Origin: Amaurobius ferox
Lineage: Eukaryota > Arthropoda > Arachnida > Araneae > Amaurobiidae
DNA: 64,000 nucleotides
Direction: 5' to 3'
NCBI GenBank assembly: GCA_951213105.1
Contig: OX578153.1
Location: 51,890,520-51,954,519, forward strand
The position numbers and the translations under genes were made by a program. Below the pieces are notes generated by a model that saw only the letters and a list, made by a program, of their open reading frames with translations, ran no database searches and was not told the DNA's origin. This document shows positions 1 through 13,010 of this stretch, piece after piece; the stretch's first letter is position 1; the number at the start of each line of letters is the position of its first letter.

Positions 1-2606
1 AATTTTTTCTAAACGCAATATTTTTACTAATGTAACTCGTTATTTCAAACTTTAAATTTAAAAGCACTACCAATTTAGATAACCATTTTGGTTTCTTTCC
101 CCGTGGGCTAAACGCGTCTTATATCCGTGAGTTTACATCGCCAACTGCGACTGATCACAATTTTCACGCCGAAGCGTCATGTTATTACGCATATTCATGA
201 CGACAGAAAAAGGAGTTCCAATGCTTATCATATGAAATGCAAATCCGCAGTACATGTACAAACACTCGGGAACGAAACACTACGCCAAGGTTTACCGAAA
301 CTGGCTGGAAAGATCCAAAAGGCCGAATTACAGAATTGGCGCTTTATCAATTTGGAATAAAATGTAAGAACAAGTTTTAGAATCGAAAGTAAATTAGAAT
401 TCGCCGAATGTTGAATTTAGACGGAAATAATTAATAAACAAGGCGTGCATTTCATAACAGTTTATACAGCAGACGAATTTTGTTAAATCTTTTCCGATTT
501 AAGTAATTAAGAAATGCATATAAAAATAAATTTTATCGGAATTTTATTTTTGACTGGAATACATCAATTACGGCATTCGGGTTGAAACGTTACTTGGATT
601 ATTAATACTTTCAATTTCTTAAATAATCTATTTTATTTTGGCAAAGATATTTCAAACTTGCAAATTGAATTGAGTTTACTAATGCCATTTTAGCGCTTTC
701 ATTTTTACATATGTTGATCCAATATCATAGGTCATTAGATCATTCATTCTAGCATATATTGATCAAATTTCATATTTTTTGTAAATCTGTTTACAAACGG
801 GACTATGATGTTTTATTCTTCAAATCTGCCTGTGAAACTAATTTGTATAGCGAGAACAGAGATTCTTATAATTAGGACACTTAATTAAATATTTTAATCG
901 AATATTTTAAATAACAATGTAATTTAGAATAATAAAAGTATTGTGAATAATTGTGAACTTTCTCTGTTTGTATATTCGGCACGTATAATACTAATAATAA
1001 TAATGCGAACTATTAATACTCGCATACATCCGCTTTGGGGATCAAACGAATTTGTGTATAATATATATTTGTAAAGTGATGTTACATCTACTGTGTTTAT
1101 AGTGCTTCGCACAGAATTTTCGGGTTCTTATGCAGCAAATTTGAGAGTCCCCTATTACCACCTATTTTACAAGTTACTGACCTTTTTCATAAACTGTTTA
1201 TTCGGCCTTTGCGCACAATCTTGAGGGGCCTGTCCCCTGTGCAACACCCCCTTTTGTCCTTTCCTGTCGGTTACTCTGGATGGTTAAATATAAAATAATA
1301 TCGCAAATATTCAATGAAGCATATTCATATAATTTCTAATGCACTTATTATTATACTAATTAATTGCCAAGAAATCAAGCTAAATATAGTTGCATGATTC
1401 TCTAAAAAGATCTGCTCATTTGCTTAAAACGGAAATGATGCGTTTGTTTTTATTGTTGCCCGCTTTTATTATTTGGATGGCGGAAATTAACACTAAGCCA
1501 TTGAGAATTGCGTTCATTTTATGCATTGAAAGGCTTCGAGTTGCTTCATATTTTTAAAGTGAAAAATTAAACGCAGACGAAAATGTTTGTTTAAAAATGT
1601 GAAGAAAATATTATAGCCTACTCGTTGGCAACTGCTAGCATTTACCGATTCTGAAATGTTTTTTGCTCTCAGTTGTAGTTAATGGAATGCTTGAAATCTT
1701 CTTGTGGTATAATGTAAATTCGATTAGAATTTTCAATATTTTTATTATGCGTATTTTTAAGAAGGATTTGTTTCTACTATGGATTTCTCAACAATAGGGC
1801 TTTTTTCAAGTAAATAATTCAAGTATTTTATTCTGTCTATTTCTTTGTTTTTTAACTTTATTGTCTGAATGATATGTATATTAACACAAAATTAGCATAA
1901 AATTAAGCTAACCATAAAAAATATAATCTATTTATTTCTTTTTAATTGAAAGATATATATATTTTGCTTTATGTGATTAAAACATGAAATGCAATTTATT
2001 ATTTATGTAGTATAATGAAAACTGAACTGTTGATGCTTGTTCTAAAATTAAACTATTTATGCGAATTCTAAAAATAACATTTTATAGATATTTGATAGAA
2101 ATTGTATAAATGGAATAACATTAATTATCTATGCAGAATGAAAACTGGACAGAAGCAAATTTCAAACCAAAACTATTTATGTGCATTCTAAAACGTAACG
2201 TTTTATAAATATATGATAAAAACTGTATAAAGGAAATGCGATTAATTGTTGAAGTCCTGTTTGATGCACGTTTTAAAACTAAACTCTTTAAGTGCGTTCT
2301 AATATGTAACATTTTGATATATGATGAAAATTGTATATAACAAAACGTGAATATAATTTCATAGCGTATTTCAAATGATAACTGTTTTTAGAGATAGCAT
2401 GGCGAACTTTATAGTATACAAAAGTGTTAATAGGATTCTTGTTATAAACTTGTATATATGAAAAATTTTAACTACTATTCTCCGTGGATTTATTTTCCAT
2501 GTGAATCATTATATATAAACAATACTAAACTCATATTTCTGCGAATTTCACAGAATTTTTTTTATATTCTTATATTCTGTTTAACTTCGTAAATTTACAA
2601 TTTTGC
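1..2606. other. AT-rich intergenic DNA, no gene recognised
   Basis: No ORF here resembles a known family. The longest, 77 codons at 127-360 (+), has no motif, no codon-bias signal and no splice context, and I do not treat it as a gene. Apart from the short tandem units listed separately I see no transposon ends. Confidence 0.6.
2025..2345. repeat. Three imperfect tandem units of ~115 bp
   Basis: The block 'ACTATTTATGYGNATTCTAA', followed by an ATAA-rich stretch and a GTATAAA-like end, recurs at about 2047, 2168 and 2279 (spacings ~121 and ~111). The units are diverged, so this is an old local tandem duplication. The 63-codon minus-strand ORF here is a by-product. Confidence 0.65.
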
Positions 2607-2613
2607 GTATAAT

Positions 2614-3187
2614 TAAGGTGACCAATCGTCCTCCTTTAGGGAGGACAGTCCTTCTTTTGTAGGTTCTGTCCTTCCTCGAAAAGTGTCCTCCTACCTGTCC
2701 TCCTTTTCGATATTTTAAAACTAATCTGTTAATCTCTGTATTCAGAGACGCCGCGCCGAACTGTTACGCGTCATGTGACGGTACAGTTCGGAAAGACGCA
2801 ATTATGAAACACATGCGCAGTGCATAGGAGAACTTCACGTGTCTCGCACCATTGCGCATTTCACTTTGTTTACTTTATCTCTATATTATACTTCGTGTAA
2901 TCAAAATTGAATGTTGATACTAAGCTGCAACACTTACCGTAAAATTCAATATGAAGGATATTTCTTGCTCCGAAATTTTCAATATATTGTTACTGTTAGA
3001 AAATGATATATTGACAAAAAATATTCATTCAATGGAAAAATACTCGTTTAAGTAAATAATTAAAAGGGATGTAAGCATAATTAGTGTACTTTTGTTTGAA
3101 TTAATAAAATGTTTCATTTATTTACGTTGTACTTTTTTCTTAAATTATTCCGTCCTCCTTTTCATTGTAAAAAAATTGGTCACCTTA
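2614..3187. mobile_element. hAT-like MITE with inverted ends and 7-bp duplication
   Basis: The left end starts TAAGGTGACCAAT and the right end is its reverse complement (ATTGGTCACCTTA). The flanks carry GTATAAT at 2607-2613 and again at 3188-3194. Just inside both ends lie 'GTCCTCCTTTT' motifs typical of hAT-related repeats in invertebrates; assigning hAT is inference from that resemblance. hAT normally makes 8-bp duplications and only 7 match here. No transposase ORF is present, so the element is non-autonomous. Confidence 0.7.
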
Positions 3188-3243
3188 GTATAATATGAGA
3201 ATTAGGCTATATTAGCGTAATAAAATAATATTTTATAAAACTT

Positions 3244-3246
<3 letters not shown>

Positions 3247-3316
<70 letters not shown>
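3247..3316. repeat. (AT)n microsatellite
   Basis: About 70 bp of uninterrupted AT dinucleotides. Confidence 0.98.
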
Positions 3317-3318
<2 letters not shown>

Positions 3319-3910
3319 TTCTCAGACTTGCAAAGCTTGAAACAAAATGTTCAAATACAGAATAATTGTTTTAGTTTTTGATTTGTTAAAGTTTTGAGAT
3401 TATATTATTACGACGTATAGCAAAATTAGTCCAAATTTCTGGATAACTAACACTTTTATTTAAAATTCTCAAGCTTAAACAGGAACAATTTATATCTAAA
3501 AACAATAAAGGTACCTGGCAAATTTCCCAAAACAGTAGTTAAGTACAATAAAACAGCAATTATAGCCCAACCACCGCACAAACCAGCCGAAACAGTTCTC
3601 AAAACACTGACGTATTACACTATACAATTTCACTGGTGTTACGGCTCCACTCTCGATATGAAAGATTGTTCCCTCAACAATGCTCATCATGGAAATTTCA
3701 AGAAAGAGGTCGTATCTTCGAAACTAAGAAAACTGTCTAAAAAGTTCCAGCATATTTAGAAAGTCGCCAAGTTGACAATACCTCGCCAAATCTGGCAATA
3801 AGAGCACCAACTTTAAACTGTAGACATAATTCGTACTTCTTGTAACAGAGTTTGGTGACTAAATGCCTGAGCTTCCGCCCGATATTGCAAAATATCTGAT
3901 GTAGACAGCG
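3317..3910. other. Intergenic spacer, nothing recognised
   Basis: AT-rich sequence with a few 'GCCAA/TTGGC' motifs like those inside the neighbouring R2 repeat. The minus-strand ORFs at 3496-3690 and 3737-4093 have no recognisable domain, and the second runs into repeat sequence. Confidence 0.5.
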
Positions 3911-5369
3911 CATAACTTTCCTTATATAATACAATGAATTTACTTCTTTCACGGTGAAAAAATGATGTATAAGTTCCACAGCACAGCCGTTTTTACGGAT
4001 AATTGTACATTTGACGCTTTTCCGGATGACAGCATGTAAAACTATTTCGAAGTACCCAACTAATTTATATTTCAAGCAACTGTAAATTAACAATTATCAA
4101 TATTGATAGCATCTTTAGTAAGCAATAGAATCCTTATATTAAAATATTTAAATACCTAATTCATCAATTTGGCGTCATTTTCGTTAACTTACCATCATTT
4201 TTCAATTTTGACGATATTTTCGCTGCAATTTTGACGATATTTTCGATATTTCTCTAGATTATTCACCAAGTTCGCCAAATGTATCGCCAAGTGTAGCAGA
4301 TAAACGGAGAGAGGGGTATTTTTCTATGTACCAGAAGATATGCTCGTCATATGATGTAATTCAAGATTTGTAAAATATTACCTCACATTTAGTAATATTT
4401 TTACCAATTTGGAGATGTTTCATCAATTTGGCAACATTTAAAATGTCGCCAATTAGGCGACATCTCTCTAAATTCGTCTGCAAACTTTTTGCCAAACGTT
4501 ATGGACAAACGGAGTGAGAAATGGGTTATTAGTATAGTAGATTCTTATATTTCTTCCAAGATATTGAATTTTCATCAATTAGGAGAAATTTTTCTCAATT
4601 TGGTGGCATTTGCGTCAATTCGGAAACATTAAAGAAATGTTACCAAGTTGTTTATATTCCACTAAATTAGTCGTCAAAATTTCGTCAGGCGTTAAGGACG
4701 GAGACATAGGTTATTCTTATAGTAAATAAATGACTATTGGCGAATAAACAACTATTGGCGGTAGTATAAATGACTATTGGCGAATTGTTAGGCTTCAAGA
4801 TAGAAAACTATTACCCAAAGTTATCTTTTGAATGGAACGAACTAGATCAACGAGAATTATGTTAACAAATTTATAGCATAATATTACACATGAAAAGTGA
4901 TCAAACATATTTCACAATAAGTAATCATTCTTCTTTTAATTTTATGTGAAAATGCGCAATATCTCCAGAACGGTTCATACTAGCGTTTTAAAGTTTATGT
5001 TAATCGTGTTTATAGTAAAAAAAATTACATAAGGAATGATTATTTACTTCACTTTATTGAAGGTTTTGACTTTTAATGATTTTTCAAAATTTCATTCGAA
5101 AATTTTGATGTCTTCCGAACATTCGACTGAGTTTAAAAACAATAAGCTTCCAGTATTCATTGATTGTGATTCTTGTTCCAAATTTCATTCAAATCGCTCC
5201 ATTCGTTTGTGAGATATCATCTCCACAGGCACACTGACACATACACACACACACACTCTGACATCACTTCAAAAGCGTTTGATTCGTATTCAGGGATGCT
5301 TGAAACGTACTTTCCCGTCGAAAACTCGAATTTAAATTTTCGACCACGTCACAATACTTTCCTTATACA
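3911..5369 (+). repeat. R2 repeat, long divergent copy
   Basis: It starts near 'ACTTTCCTTATATAATACAA', passes through a core rich in TTGGCGACATT-type motifs, then the conserved block around 'CATTCRAATCGCTCCATTCG', an (AC)n stretch, and 'TTTTCGACC'. It ends in the left arm of the family's terminal hairpin (ACTTTCCTTATACA at 5356-5369). The right arm is missing because unrelated mariner-like sequence (AGGTAGGATC) follows. Orientation is defined by the hairpin lying at the 3' end. Confidence 0.7.
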
Positions 5370-5613
5370 AGGTAGGATCATAAAGTTCGGAAACTGTGCT
5401 GATAATCGAGGTAGTATATATGGAGAGAGCTTAAGGGTTACAATCAGCGTCAAAGATAAAGGCAGATGTTGTACGGACGAATTTCCCGAGAACCCGTTTC
5501 CTCCCCACTGTGACCCTATACATTTCAATGTCAATTTCACACCGAGAGTGTACTCGAGAAATATAAATGGTAAAATAATGGTTATGTACTGTTGTAATTA
5601 CGGCTGCAAGTAA
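5370..5613 (+). other. Mariner-like end fused to an R2-derived ORF
   Basis: The 146-codon ORF 5173-5613 begins in the R2 3' region (codons 1 to ~65) and continues into sequence starting AGGTAGGATCATAAAGTTCGG. That block recurs in inverted orientation at about 9478-9507. It resembles a mariner terminal region, so the ORF is a chimera of two repeats and probably not a gene. The last ~80 codons match no family I know. Confidence 0.45.
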
Positions 5614-6400
5614 AAGCATGTACAAGGATGGCTTTACTCTTTTCATGGATAACATTTGTTTTCATTATATATCTTACAAATATAGTTAAAAAGTAATTTG
5701 CTAGATTTTAGCATGGTGCATTTCATTTGGCTATTAATTTCATTGCTTTTAATGCTGTATTATTAAAAGTTTTGTTTTATTTTTGGTGTTTATGATATTG
5801 CAAAAGACTTATAATGTCATTCTAACACTTTAAAAAAACATTTGGAGTACTATAGAGTAATTTTCGGTATCCTTGTATGTTTTCCCTTCGAGGTAACTTA
5901 GCGACAGTTGGAGACTCGCAAGATTTGGTGGCCAGGAAAGAAAAATAGAAGTTTAGATAAGAGAGTAAAGACGTGTCGTATGATAAAATTTTACATTCAT
6001 AATAAAATATAATAATAGTTAACATTCATTGAAAATGTCAGCCAGATTTTACATCATAACTTTTCAGTGCATTTTATATAAAGATGTATGATATATGAGC
6101 ATAATCACATTTCTAGTTCAGAGTAAATCATACTTAATAAGTATTACTAGTTAGCATGGACGCCCATAGGGGAAAACAAGGGGGCACTTCAAAATCACAA
6201 AGGCAGACAACAAACTAGTCGATGTTGTTAATCTTATCCTTGAATCCCTCCGGAAAAATTGTATAGGTGCCGATGCTGGTTAGAATTAATTTCATATAAA
6301 CGTCTCGATTAAAAAGATATATTTTCCCCCGTTCAGAAATTAAAAATCAAAGGATGTATCATCAAACTCCCAGTGTTCTCAAAAAGTATTTTGGTATTGC
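5614..6400. other. Intergenic, with one fragment of the R5 repeat
   Basis: No gene. At 6158-6270 the sequence 'CGCCCATAGGGG' followed by 'GGGGGCACTTCAAAATCACA' matches the R5 units at 42.2-44.2 kb. Confidence 0.55.
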
Positions 6401-6413
6401 ACTCTTGTTTAGT

Positions 6414-6701
6414 ATGGCGTGGTAGCCCAGTGGTTAGCACGCAGGAATTGCACTCGGTAGGCCTGGGTTCGATTCCCTCCGCTGCTAAAACTGCCGCCGT
6501 GTTCACGCGGAGTACGATCACATTAAACATGTGGGTCCGTAGGTCCTTCCGAGAGGTTGGTGGTAGGGGAAGGAGGGTACGGTCCCTGTGGATGCCTGCC
6601 CCACTGGGTTTCGGTCTAAATTGAGTGGCTCTTCCCGGCCGTCCAAACAGTTACCTTACACCTTTCTGGTAGGTTGAACGGTCTGGATCTCAACAACAAC
6701 A
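6414..6701 (+). mobile_element. tRNA-derived SINE, full length, with 13-bp duplication
   Basis: The tRNA-like head has an A box (TAGCCCAGTGGTTAGC) and a B box (GGTTCGATTCC), so an RNA polymerase III type 2 promoter is recognisable. A GC-rich body follows (GTTGGTGGTAGGGGAAGGAG) and the tail is CAACAACAACAA. It is flanked by the perfect duplication ACTCTTGTTTAGT at 6401-6413 and 6702-6714, the mark of target-primed insertion. This is the reference copy for the SINE family seen at 42-44, 48.7-49.7, 58 and 62 kb. Confidence 0.93.
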
Positions 6702-6714
6702 ACTCTTGTTTAGT

Positions 6715-8027
6715 TCTCGAGAAAGAAATATGCCTTGCCCAAAGAAGTATTTGAATCACCGACTTCTTGATCATGCGTTAGCAATCTATTAAATGAGCAA
6801 TCTTAACTCTATATATAAATGAACCTCACATTCTCCTCATCATAATTTAAGTAATAGGCTTCTTGATCTAGAAACAGCTCTACCAATATAAATATTTTTA
6901 CTTACATCATAAATTTTTACTTACATACTTTACATTACAAATGCAGAAGCATTTAATAAAAAATTAACTCTATTTAAAAGTCATTAAAACTTAATTCTGC
7001 ACATAGCTTTAATTATGATTTTGGTTCTAATACTTTAGTTGTTTTTAAAATTTTTAGAAATAATTTCGGATAGACTGATCTGCAATTTTAACTATAAGTT
7101 TTAATATTTGATATGTACAACATTTGATATTTTTATGCCACATTGTTTTAGCCCACTGTAATTGTGCTTACGGTCTATTTAATTCTGGATGCAAATTTCA
7201 CTATATGTATTTAAAGCATTTTTCAAACGAATTATTAGCAACCAAATCTCTGAAACTATTATAATTAAATGCAAATTTTGTATTTTGTGCCATAATATTT
7301 TATAATTTTTATTCCTATTTATACTTTATTTCCTATATATACTTTATAAAAAATATTTTAAAACAATTTCCAAATTCTATATCGATTAAACATGCAAAAA
7401 CCTTCCGAACACGTTTTGACAATTTAAGAATCATGGCTATTTCAATAGAGCCCCTATATATGAATTTAGACATAATTTTGTATTTTATTCTGAAATGTCA
7501 TTTTATAAACCAAAAATATATAAATAGAGTCAAATATTTTATTATTGCAAATATTACATTGTTTTATATTTGACAGTACGCATAAAATATATTAAAACAA
7601 ATTAGATGTTAAATGACTCAGCTGTATTACGCCTCAAAGCTTATATGGATACTGCTAACACAACTTTTAAAGATATAAGTGGAGAATTCTACATTTTACG
7701 CAAGCATGCATACAATTTTTCCATATACTTTTTAATTATTTTTAAATATATTATATGCATATTCTTCAATTTGTATACTTGTAATCTATTTCATATCATA
7801 TTTTATTTGCAATTGCTTTGTAGTTCAATTTGTTTTACGAAATTGAATTCATTAGTAATAAAATATTGAAAGACAGTAGTAAAATGGTGAAAATACATTA
7901 GTTATAAAATATTCTAATCCTATTTCGTATTTTTCTTCATATATATATACATATTCTTTAAAATCCTATAACGTATAACACGTATAACAATTTCAAGTTC
8001 CCCCTCATCCTCTAGAAGTTAAAAAAA
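6715..8027. other. AT-rich intergenic DNA, nothing recognised
   Basis: The 87-codon ORF at 7606-7869 encodes a low-complexity, hydrophobic, Phe/Ile/Tyr-rich peptide, as expected by chance in AT-rich DNA. Confidence 0.55.
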
Positions 8028-8940
8028 TGACTTTCCTTATATAATGCAATGAATTTACTACTTTTACATTTAAAAAAAATGTTATTCTTATAGTAGATAC
8101 TTATATTCTTTCCAAGATATTGAATTTTCTTCAATTAGTCGTCATTTTCATTGATTCAGCGTCATTTTTATCCATTTGGCGAGATTTTTGTTGATTTGGC
8201 AATAATTAAAAATGTCGCCAAGATGGCGACATTCTGCCAAATTCGTCGCCAAAATCTCGCGAAGCGTTATGGACGGATAAATAAGTTATTCTTACTGCAA
8301 ATAAATGACTATTGGCGTTCAAATACAAAAGCATTACTCAAAGTATCTTTTTTCATGAATGGAACGAGCTAGATCCACGAGAATGATGTCACCCAATTTA
8401 TCGCATGGTATTACATATGAAAAGTGAACATGTTTCTCAATAGGAAATATTTTTTTTTTTATTTTATATATGTTTTTGATAATTTTTTTGAAAAATGTAC
8501 AATATCTCGAGAACGGTTCATGTTAGCGTTCTACAATTTATGTCAATCGTTTTCTAATGAAAAATTACATAAGAAATGTCTATTTGCGTAACTTTATTAG
8601 CAGTTTTGATTTTTTGACCATTTTTCAAAATTTCACTCGAAAATTTAGGGGTGTTCTGAACATTCGATTGCGTATAAAAACAATAGGCTTCCAGTGTTTA
8701 CGGATTGTGATTTTTGTAGCAAATTTCGTTCGAATCGGTCCATTCGTTCGTCAGTTATCGTCTCCACAGACTTACTGACACACACACAGACACATACTTT
8801 CACACACACAGACATCACTTCAAATATGTTTGATGCGTGATCAGGGATGCTTCAAACGTGCTCTCCCGTCGAAAACTAGAATTCGAATTTTCGACCCCGT
8901 CACAAATACTTTCCTTATACATTATGTACATAAGGAAAGT
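8028..8940 (+). repeat. R2 repeat copy
   Basis: It runs from 'GACTTTCCTTATATAATGCA' through the TTGGCGA-rich core, the block 'TCTCGAGAACGGTTCATG', an (AC)n stretch and 'GTCGAAAACTAGAATTCGAA' to the terminal hairpin ACTTTCCTTATAC / GTACATAAGGAAAGT at 8908-8940. The 5' terminal motif TCTGATGTGGGC is missing, so this copy is slightly truncated. Confidence 0.85.
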
Positions 8941-9094
8941 AAAAAAACAGAAGGTACTCTACACAGTTTAGGCGATAAATCGCCAAATCATGAATTTTCT
9001 TCTCCTCCTTGACCTACTGCACCTGCTCTATGTTTGACCAAGTTACTAACATGGGGAAGATTGGACCCTCTCCCTCCATATATTCCACTCGTTG

Positions 9095-9478
9095 GTGCTG
9101 ATATCTCCAACCCTGATTGGAAGAGAAGGGAACTATTTTACAGTGGCGTAGGAGCATATGTGACGCGAGATGTGAAAAGGAAGATGGTGTTTTTCCAGAC
9201 AATGCGTGTCTGTGAACTGTAGTCGTTCGAGTTCGTCGAAAGCGGAAATAGAATTTGAAGAACAACGTGCGAATATCAAATTCTGGCAGCGTTTGGGGAA
9301 CTCGTCGACATTCCGTTTTCGACGAACGCTAACAACTACAATTCACTGATACACATTGTCGGGAAAAACCCTACTCAGCGGACCTGCTTCTTCCTTTTCA
9401 CATCTAGCTTGACATGTGCCTCTACGCCACGGTAAAATAGTTCCCCGCTCCTCCAATCAGGGTTGGAGATATCAGCAC
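9095..9478. mobile_element. Foldback element derived from a mariner
   Basis: Two arms of ~150 bp in inverted orientation (about 9095-9245 and 9325-9478) begin GTGCTGATATCTCCAACC and share 'GTGAAAAGGAAGA'. The ~80 bp between them encode, on the plus strand from about 9243, EEQRANIKFWQRLGNSS. This resembles the N-terminal start of mariner transposases (E-Q-R-x-x-I-K-F-x-x-x-L-G). Both ends of an internally deleted mariner are therefore present around the first codons of its transposase. The family assignment is from memory of the motif. Confidence 0.6.
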
Positions 9479-9644
9479 AGTCTCCGAACTTTTTGATCCT
9501 ACATTGTACATTATACTATACATATAAGGAAAGTAATAACATAAGAAAAAGGTTATCTAATACAAATTGCTTAAAACAATCGAAGAAAATTCAATAGTGT
9601 GTAGTATGCTTCTTTTTAAAGTCGACACATTAAGATAAATTAAG

Positions 9645-10764
9645 ATGGTAAAAAAATGTTTTGGAGGCATATCGATATTTCTTGTTAGCGATTTAAAGCA
9701 ACTGCCACCAGTAATGGATTCATTAGTTTTTAAATTACCATCTAATAATGAAATTTGTAATCTGGATAATTTCAATCCACTTTGGAAAGAATTTCAATAT
9801 ATCAAGCTGGCAGAAATTATGAGACTGAAATGTGATAATATTTTTATAGAAACTCTTAACAGGAAAATGACAGAAAATTACACAAATTTAATCAAATCCT
9901 GTGAATTTCAAAAATCCTATGATCCTAAAATAGCTATTTGACTATAAATAGCTATTTGACTCAGAAAACAAAAATGTTGATATATTTAATGAGAAGGAAA
10001 TAAAAGAGATACTAGGAGAGGAATACAAGTAAGAATCATTAGATATCATTTTAAGTAAAGCAAATGATCAAATCATAAAGTCTAGAATCCCTGAAAAATA
10101 CACCAACAACAAGTAAACGAGTTGACGTTTAAGATAAAACTAAAAATTGGAGTAAAATACATAGTAATGCCAAATATTGATGTAGCAGACGACCTAGTAA
10201 ATAGTGGTACTTTAAACAATATCACTTATTGACTTCTTTAAACAATATCACAACTGACTTCTCAAGTGCACCTCATATTCTACAGATAGATTTCGGCACA
10301 AATACTGTAGAAATCAAAACAAGATAATCTTACCAGGAATTTATGGAAAGAAGAAAATTGCGCTCAAAATTAACACCCATTTTAAAAAGTTTTATAACTT
10401 TAAACAGTAGTATCTGATAAATTGGAATATTATTTTATCACATAACAGCTCCCAATCACATTTGTAGAAGTCATAACTATCCATAAAAGTCATGGCCAAA
10501 CAAGTTAGGAAATCTGAATAGGTTACGACAGAGCCGATGGATAACGTACCCGATGATGTATATGTAGCTTTAAGCAGAGTTACAAACCTGTGTGAACTGT
10601 ATTTCGGGAGGAAATTTAAACCTCCCACAGAGACCAAGGTAAACCAACATGAAATTCAAATTCTCGTTACTAATAAAACTCTGGCAATTCCCAACTGTCT
10701 TGGAACTGCAACATTACCTTTCCAACACTATATAATATATATTAAATCGTTAAAACGGAATTAA
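9645..10764 (+). pseudogene. PIF1-like helicase remnant
   Basis: Four collinear pieces match conserved parts of PIF1-family DNA helicases: FGGISIFLVSDLKQLPPV (codons 6-23 of ORF 9645-9941, the motif II/III region); KIGVKYIVMPNIDVADDLVN at 10122-10211; VEVITIHKSHGQTS at 10464-10505 (motif V region); and VYVALSRVTNLCELY in ORF 10537-10764 (motif VI). The first three lie in one frame and the last is shifted by +1. Stops interrupt the stretches between them, and the Walker A region is missing. PIF1-type helicases occur in Helitron/Helentron transposons and as host genes. No Rep domain is visible, so the source cannot be fixed. Confidence 0.75.
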
Positions 10765-11084
10765 AAGTATATTGTAAAAGAAGTTTGGTATAACAGAGGT
10801 TACGTAAATGGATTTTTCATATAAATTGTTTGCATCTTTGAGTACATTTTTCTTATTCTAAATTTTGAAGCAACTATTCCAGCTTACAATGAATCTAGGA
10901 ATAAATGTGCTTCCTGATAATGCATTACAGAAATTTGGATTCGCAAGACAAACGAATAAAATGTGAGAAATAGGTGTAAATTATGGTATCCGAAGAATGA
11001 AACCTCATCATCCATGATAATGTATTTAAATCAGAGACTCGCGTTTCCTAACATTAAATATCGGTGATATTGAAGATTTATTGA

Positions 11085-12057
11085 ATTAATTTGAAGATCT
11101 GTTGAATTAATTTGAAATTTTAGTCAATGTATATTAATTTTATAAGTATATTTTAAAACATGATAGTTGCATTATTTTATAAGTATGTTTGTTCATTAAC
11201 TTACAATAATGAAATAGAAGCCATCTAGAATGTAAACTTTTTACATATTAAATTACATATTATTGACTTTGTACATTGATTAATGTTGATTAATGTGTTT
11301 TTTTATATGTTGTATTTGATAAGATAAAAACATGTATTCTTATTTGCTCGTTAAAATACAATGTTAACTCCTTTATATTTTTGATTTCGTACATTGAATG
11401 TGGCAATGCTGATAATTTATTTGAAGAAATTTTAATGAGGGGAAAATATATTTCATATTATATGTTAATTTGTTCATTAAATTACAATGATCAAATATAT
11501 GTTAACTTCATGTATTAAATCATCTGGAGTGGAAACGCCTTTATATTTTTGACTTTGTTAATTGAATGTTGCAATGCTGATAAATTATTTATTGCATTTT
11601 ATAAGGAATATATATATATTTTCATATTATATATAAGTCTGCTCATTAAATTATAATGATCAAATATATATATTAACTACATGTATCAAGCCATCTGGAA
11701 CATAAAGATAATTTCATTTTCACTTTGGACATTGAATATTGCAATGTTGATCAATGTTTTTTCTATTTATATGTCGTATTTGATAACGGAAAAACGTATT
11801 TATACTATATGTAGATTTGTTCATTAAATTACAAATATATATATATGCTAATAATTTTAATTTACTTGTATTATAAATACCAGAGATTGATTATTTATTG
11901 TAAATGGTCTGCAGAGCAAATGTGAAAATAAAATGATCTGAAGTGAAAATTTGAACTCAAAATTGACTACGACAAGCTTGAGAAAATTATAAATAGAACA
12001 TTATAAATAAAACAGGTACTAAATCTATGTTTAATATTAAATGCAAATTTGTTCATT

Positions 12058-12088
<31 letters not shown>

Positions 12089-13010
12089 TCTCATTCATTT
12101 GCAATAATTAATTATATATTAAATAATTATATGAATCAAGCCATGTGGAATGTAAAAATTTTTATTAAATTTTTTTTACTTAAAATGACATAAATTGAAT
12201 ATTCCATTGTTCATAATTTATATGTTGTATTTTATGAGGGAAAAATCTGTTTTCATATTAAATGTAAGTTTGTTCATTAAATTACAATAATCAAATATGT
12301 ATATTGACTATATGTATCATACCATCTAGAATGCAGACAGCTTTTTACTTCTGACTTTATATATTGCGTACATGTTAATCAATGTGTTTTCCCTTTATTT
12401 TATTAGAGAGAAATATGTATTCATGTTATATGTAAGTTTGCTCATTAAAGTGTAGTAATTAAATATATATTGCGTACATGTTAATCAATGTGTTTTCCCT
12501 TTATTTTATTAGGGAGAAATATGTATTCATGTTATATATAAGTTTGCTCATTAAAGTGTAGTAATTAAATATATGTTAACTATGTGTATCAAACCATGTA
12601 GATTGTAAACATCTTTACATTATTGACTTTGTACATTGAATGTTGCAATGTTGATAATTTATATCTTGTATTTTATGAGAAAACATCTATGTTTTCATAT
12701 TACATGCAAATTTGTTCATTAAATTACAGTAATCAAATATATATTAACTATATGTGTCAAGCCATCTAAATGTAAGCTTCTTTATGATTATGACTCTGTA
12801 CATTAAATGTTGCAATGTTGATCAATTTTTTTCTATTTGCATGTTGTATTTTATAAGGAAATAATATCTATTCATGTTATATATAAGTTTGTTCATTAAA
12901 TTACACCAATCAAATATATATTAACTATATGTATTAGTAAATCTAGAACATAGATTTCTATATATTTTTGACTTTGTGACATGAAATGTTAGACTTGCAA
13001 TATGTTATTT
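11085..13010. repeat. Satellite-like tandem array, ~170-bp unit
   Basis: Two markers recur in order. 'GTTCATTAAATTAC' (or close variants) occurs at about 11193, 11471, 11641, 11819, 12050, 12270, 12440, 12548, 12716 and 12890. 'TTGACTTTGTACATTGAATG' occurs between them. Most spacings are 168-178 bp, with some longer or shorter from indels. A recent 106-bp duplication lies at about 12361-12572 (TGCGTACATGTTAATCAATG twice). There is no coding capacity. It is diverged enough to be an old block, not an active satellite. Confidence 0.85.

Noticed and set aside
9645..10764. A complete Helitron
   Set aside because: Only helicase fragments are visible. No Rep/HUH motif, no confirmed ends.
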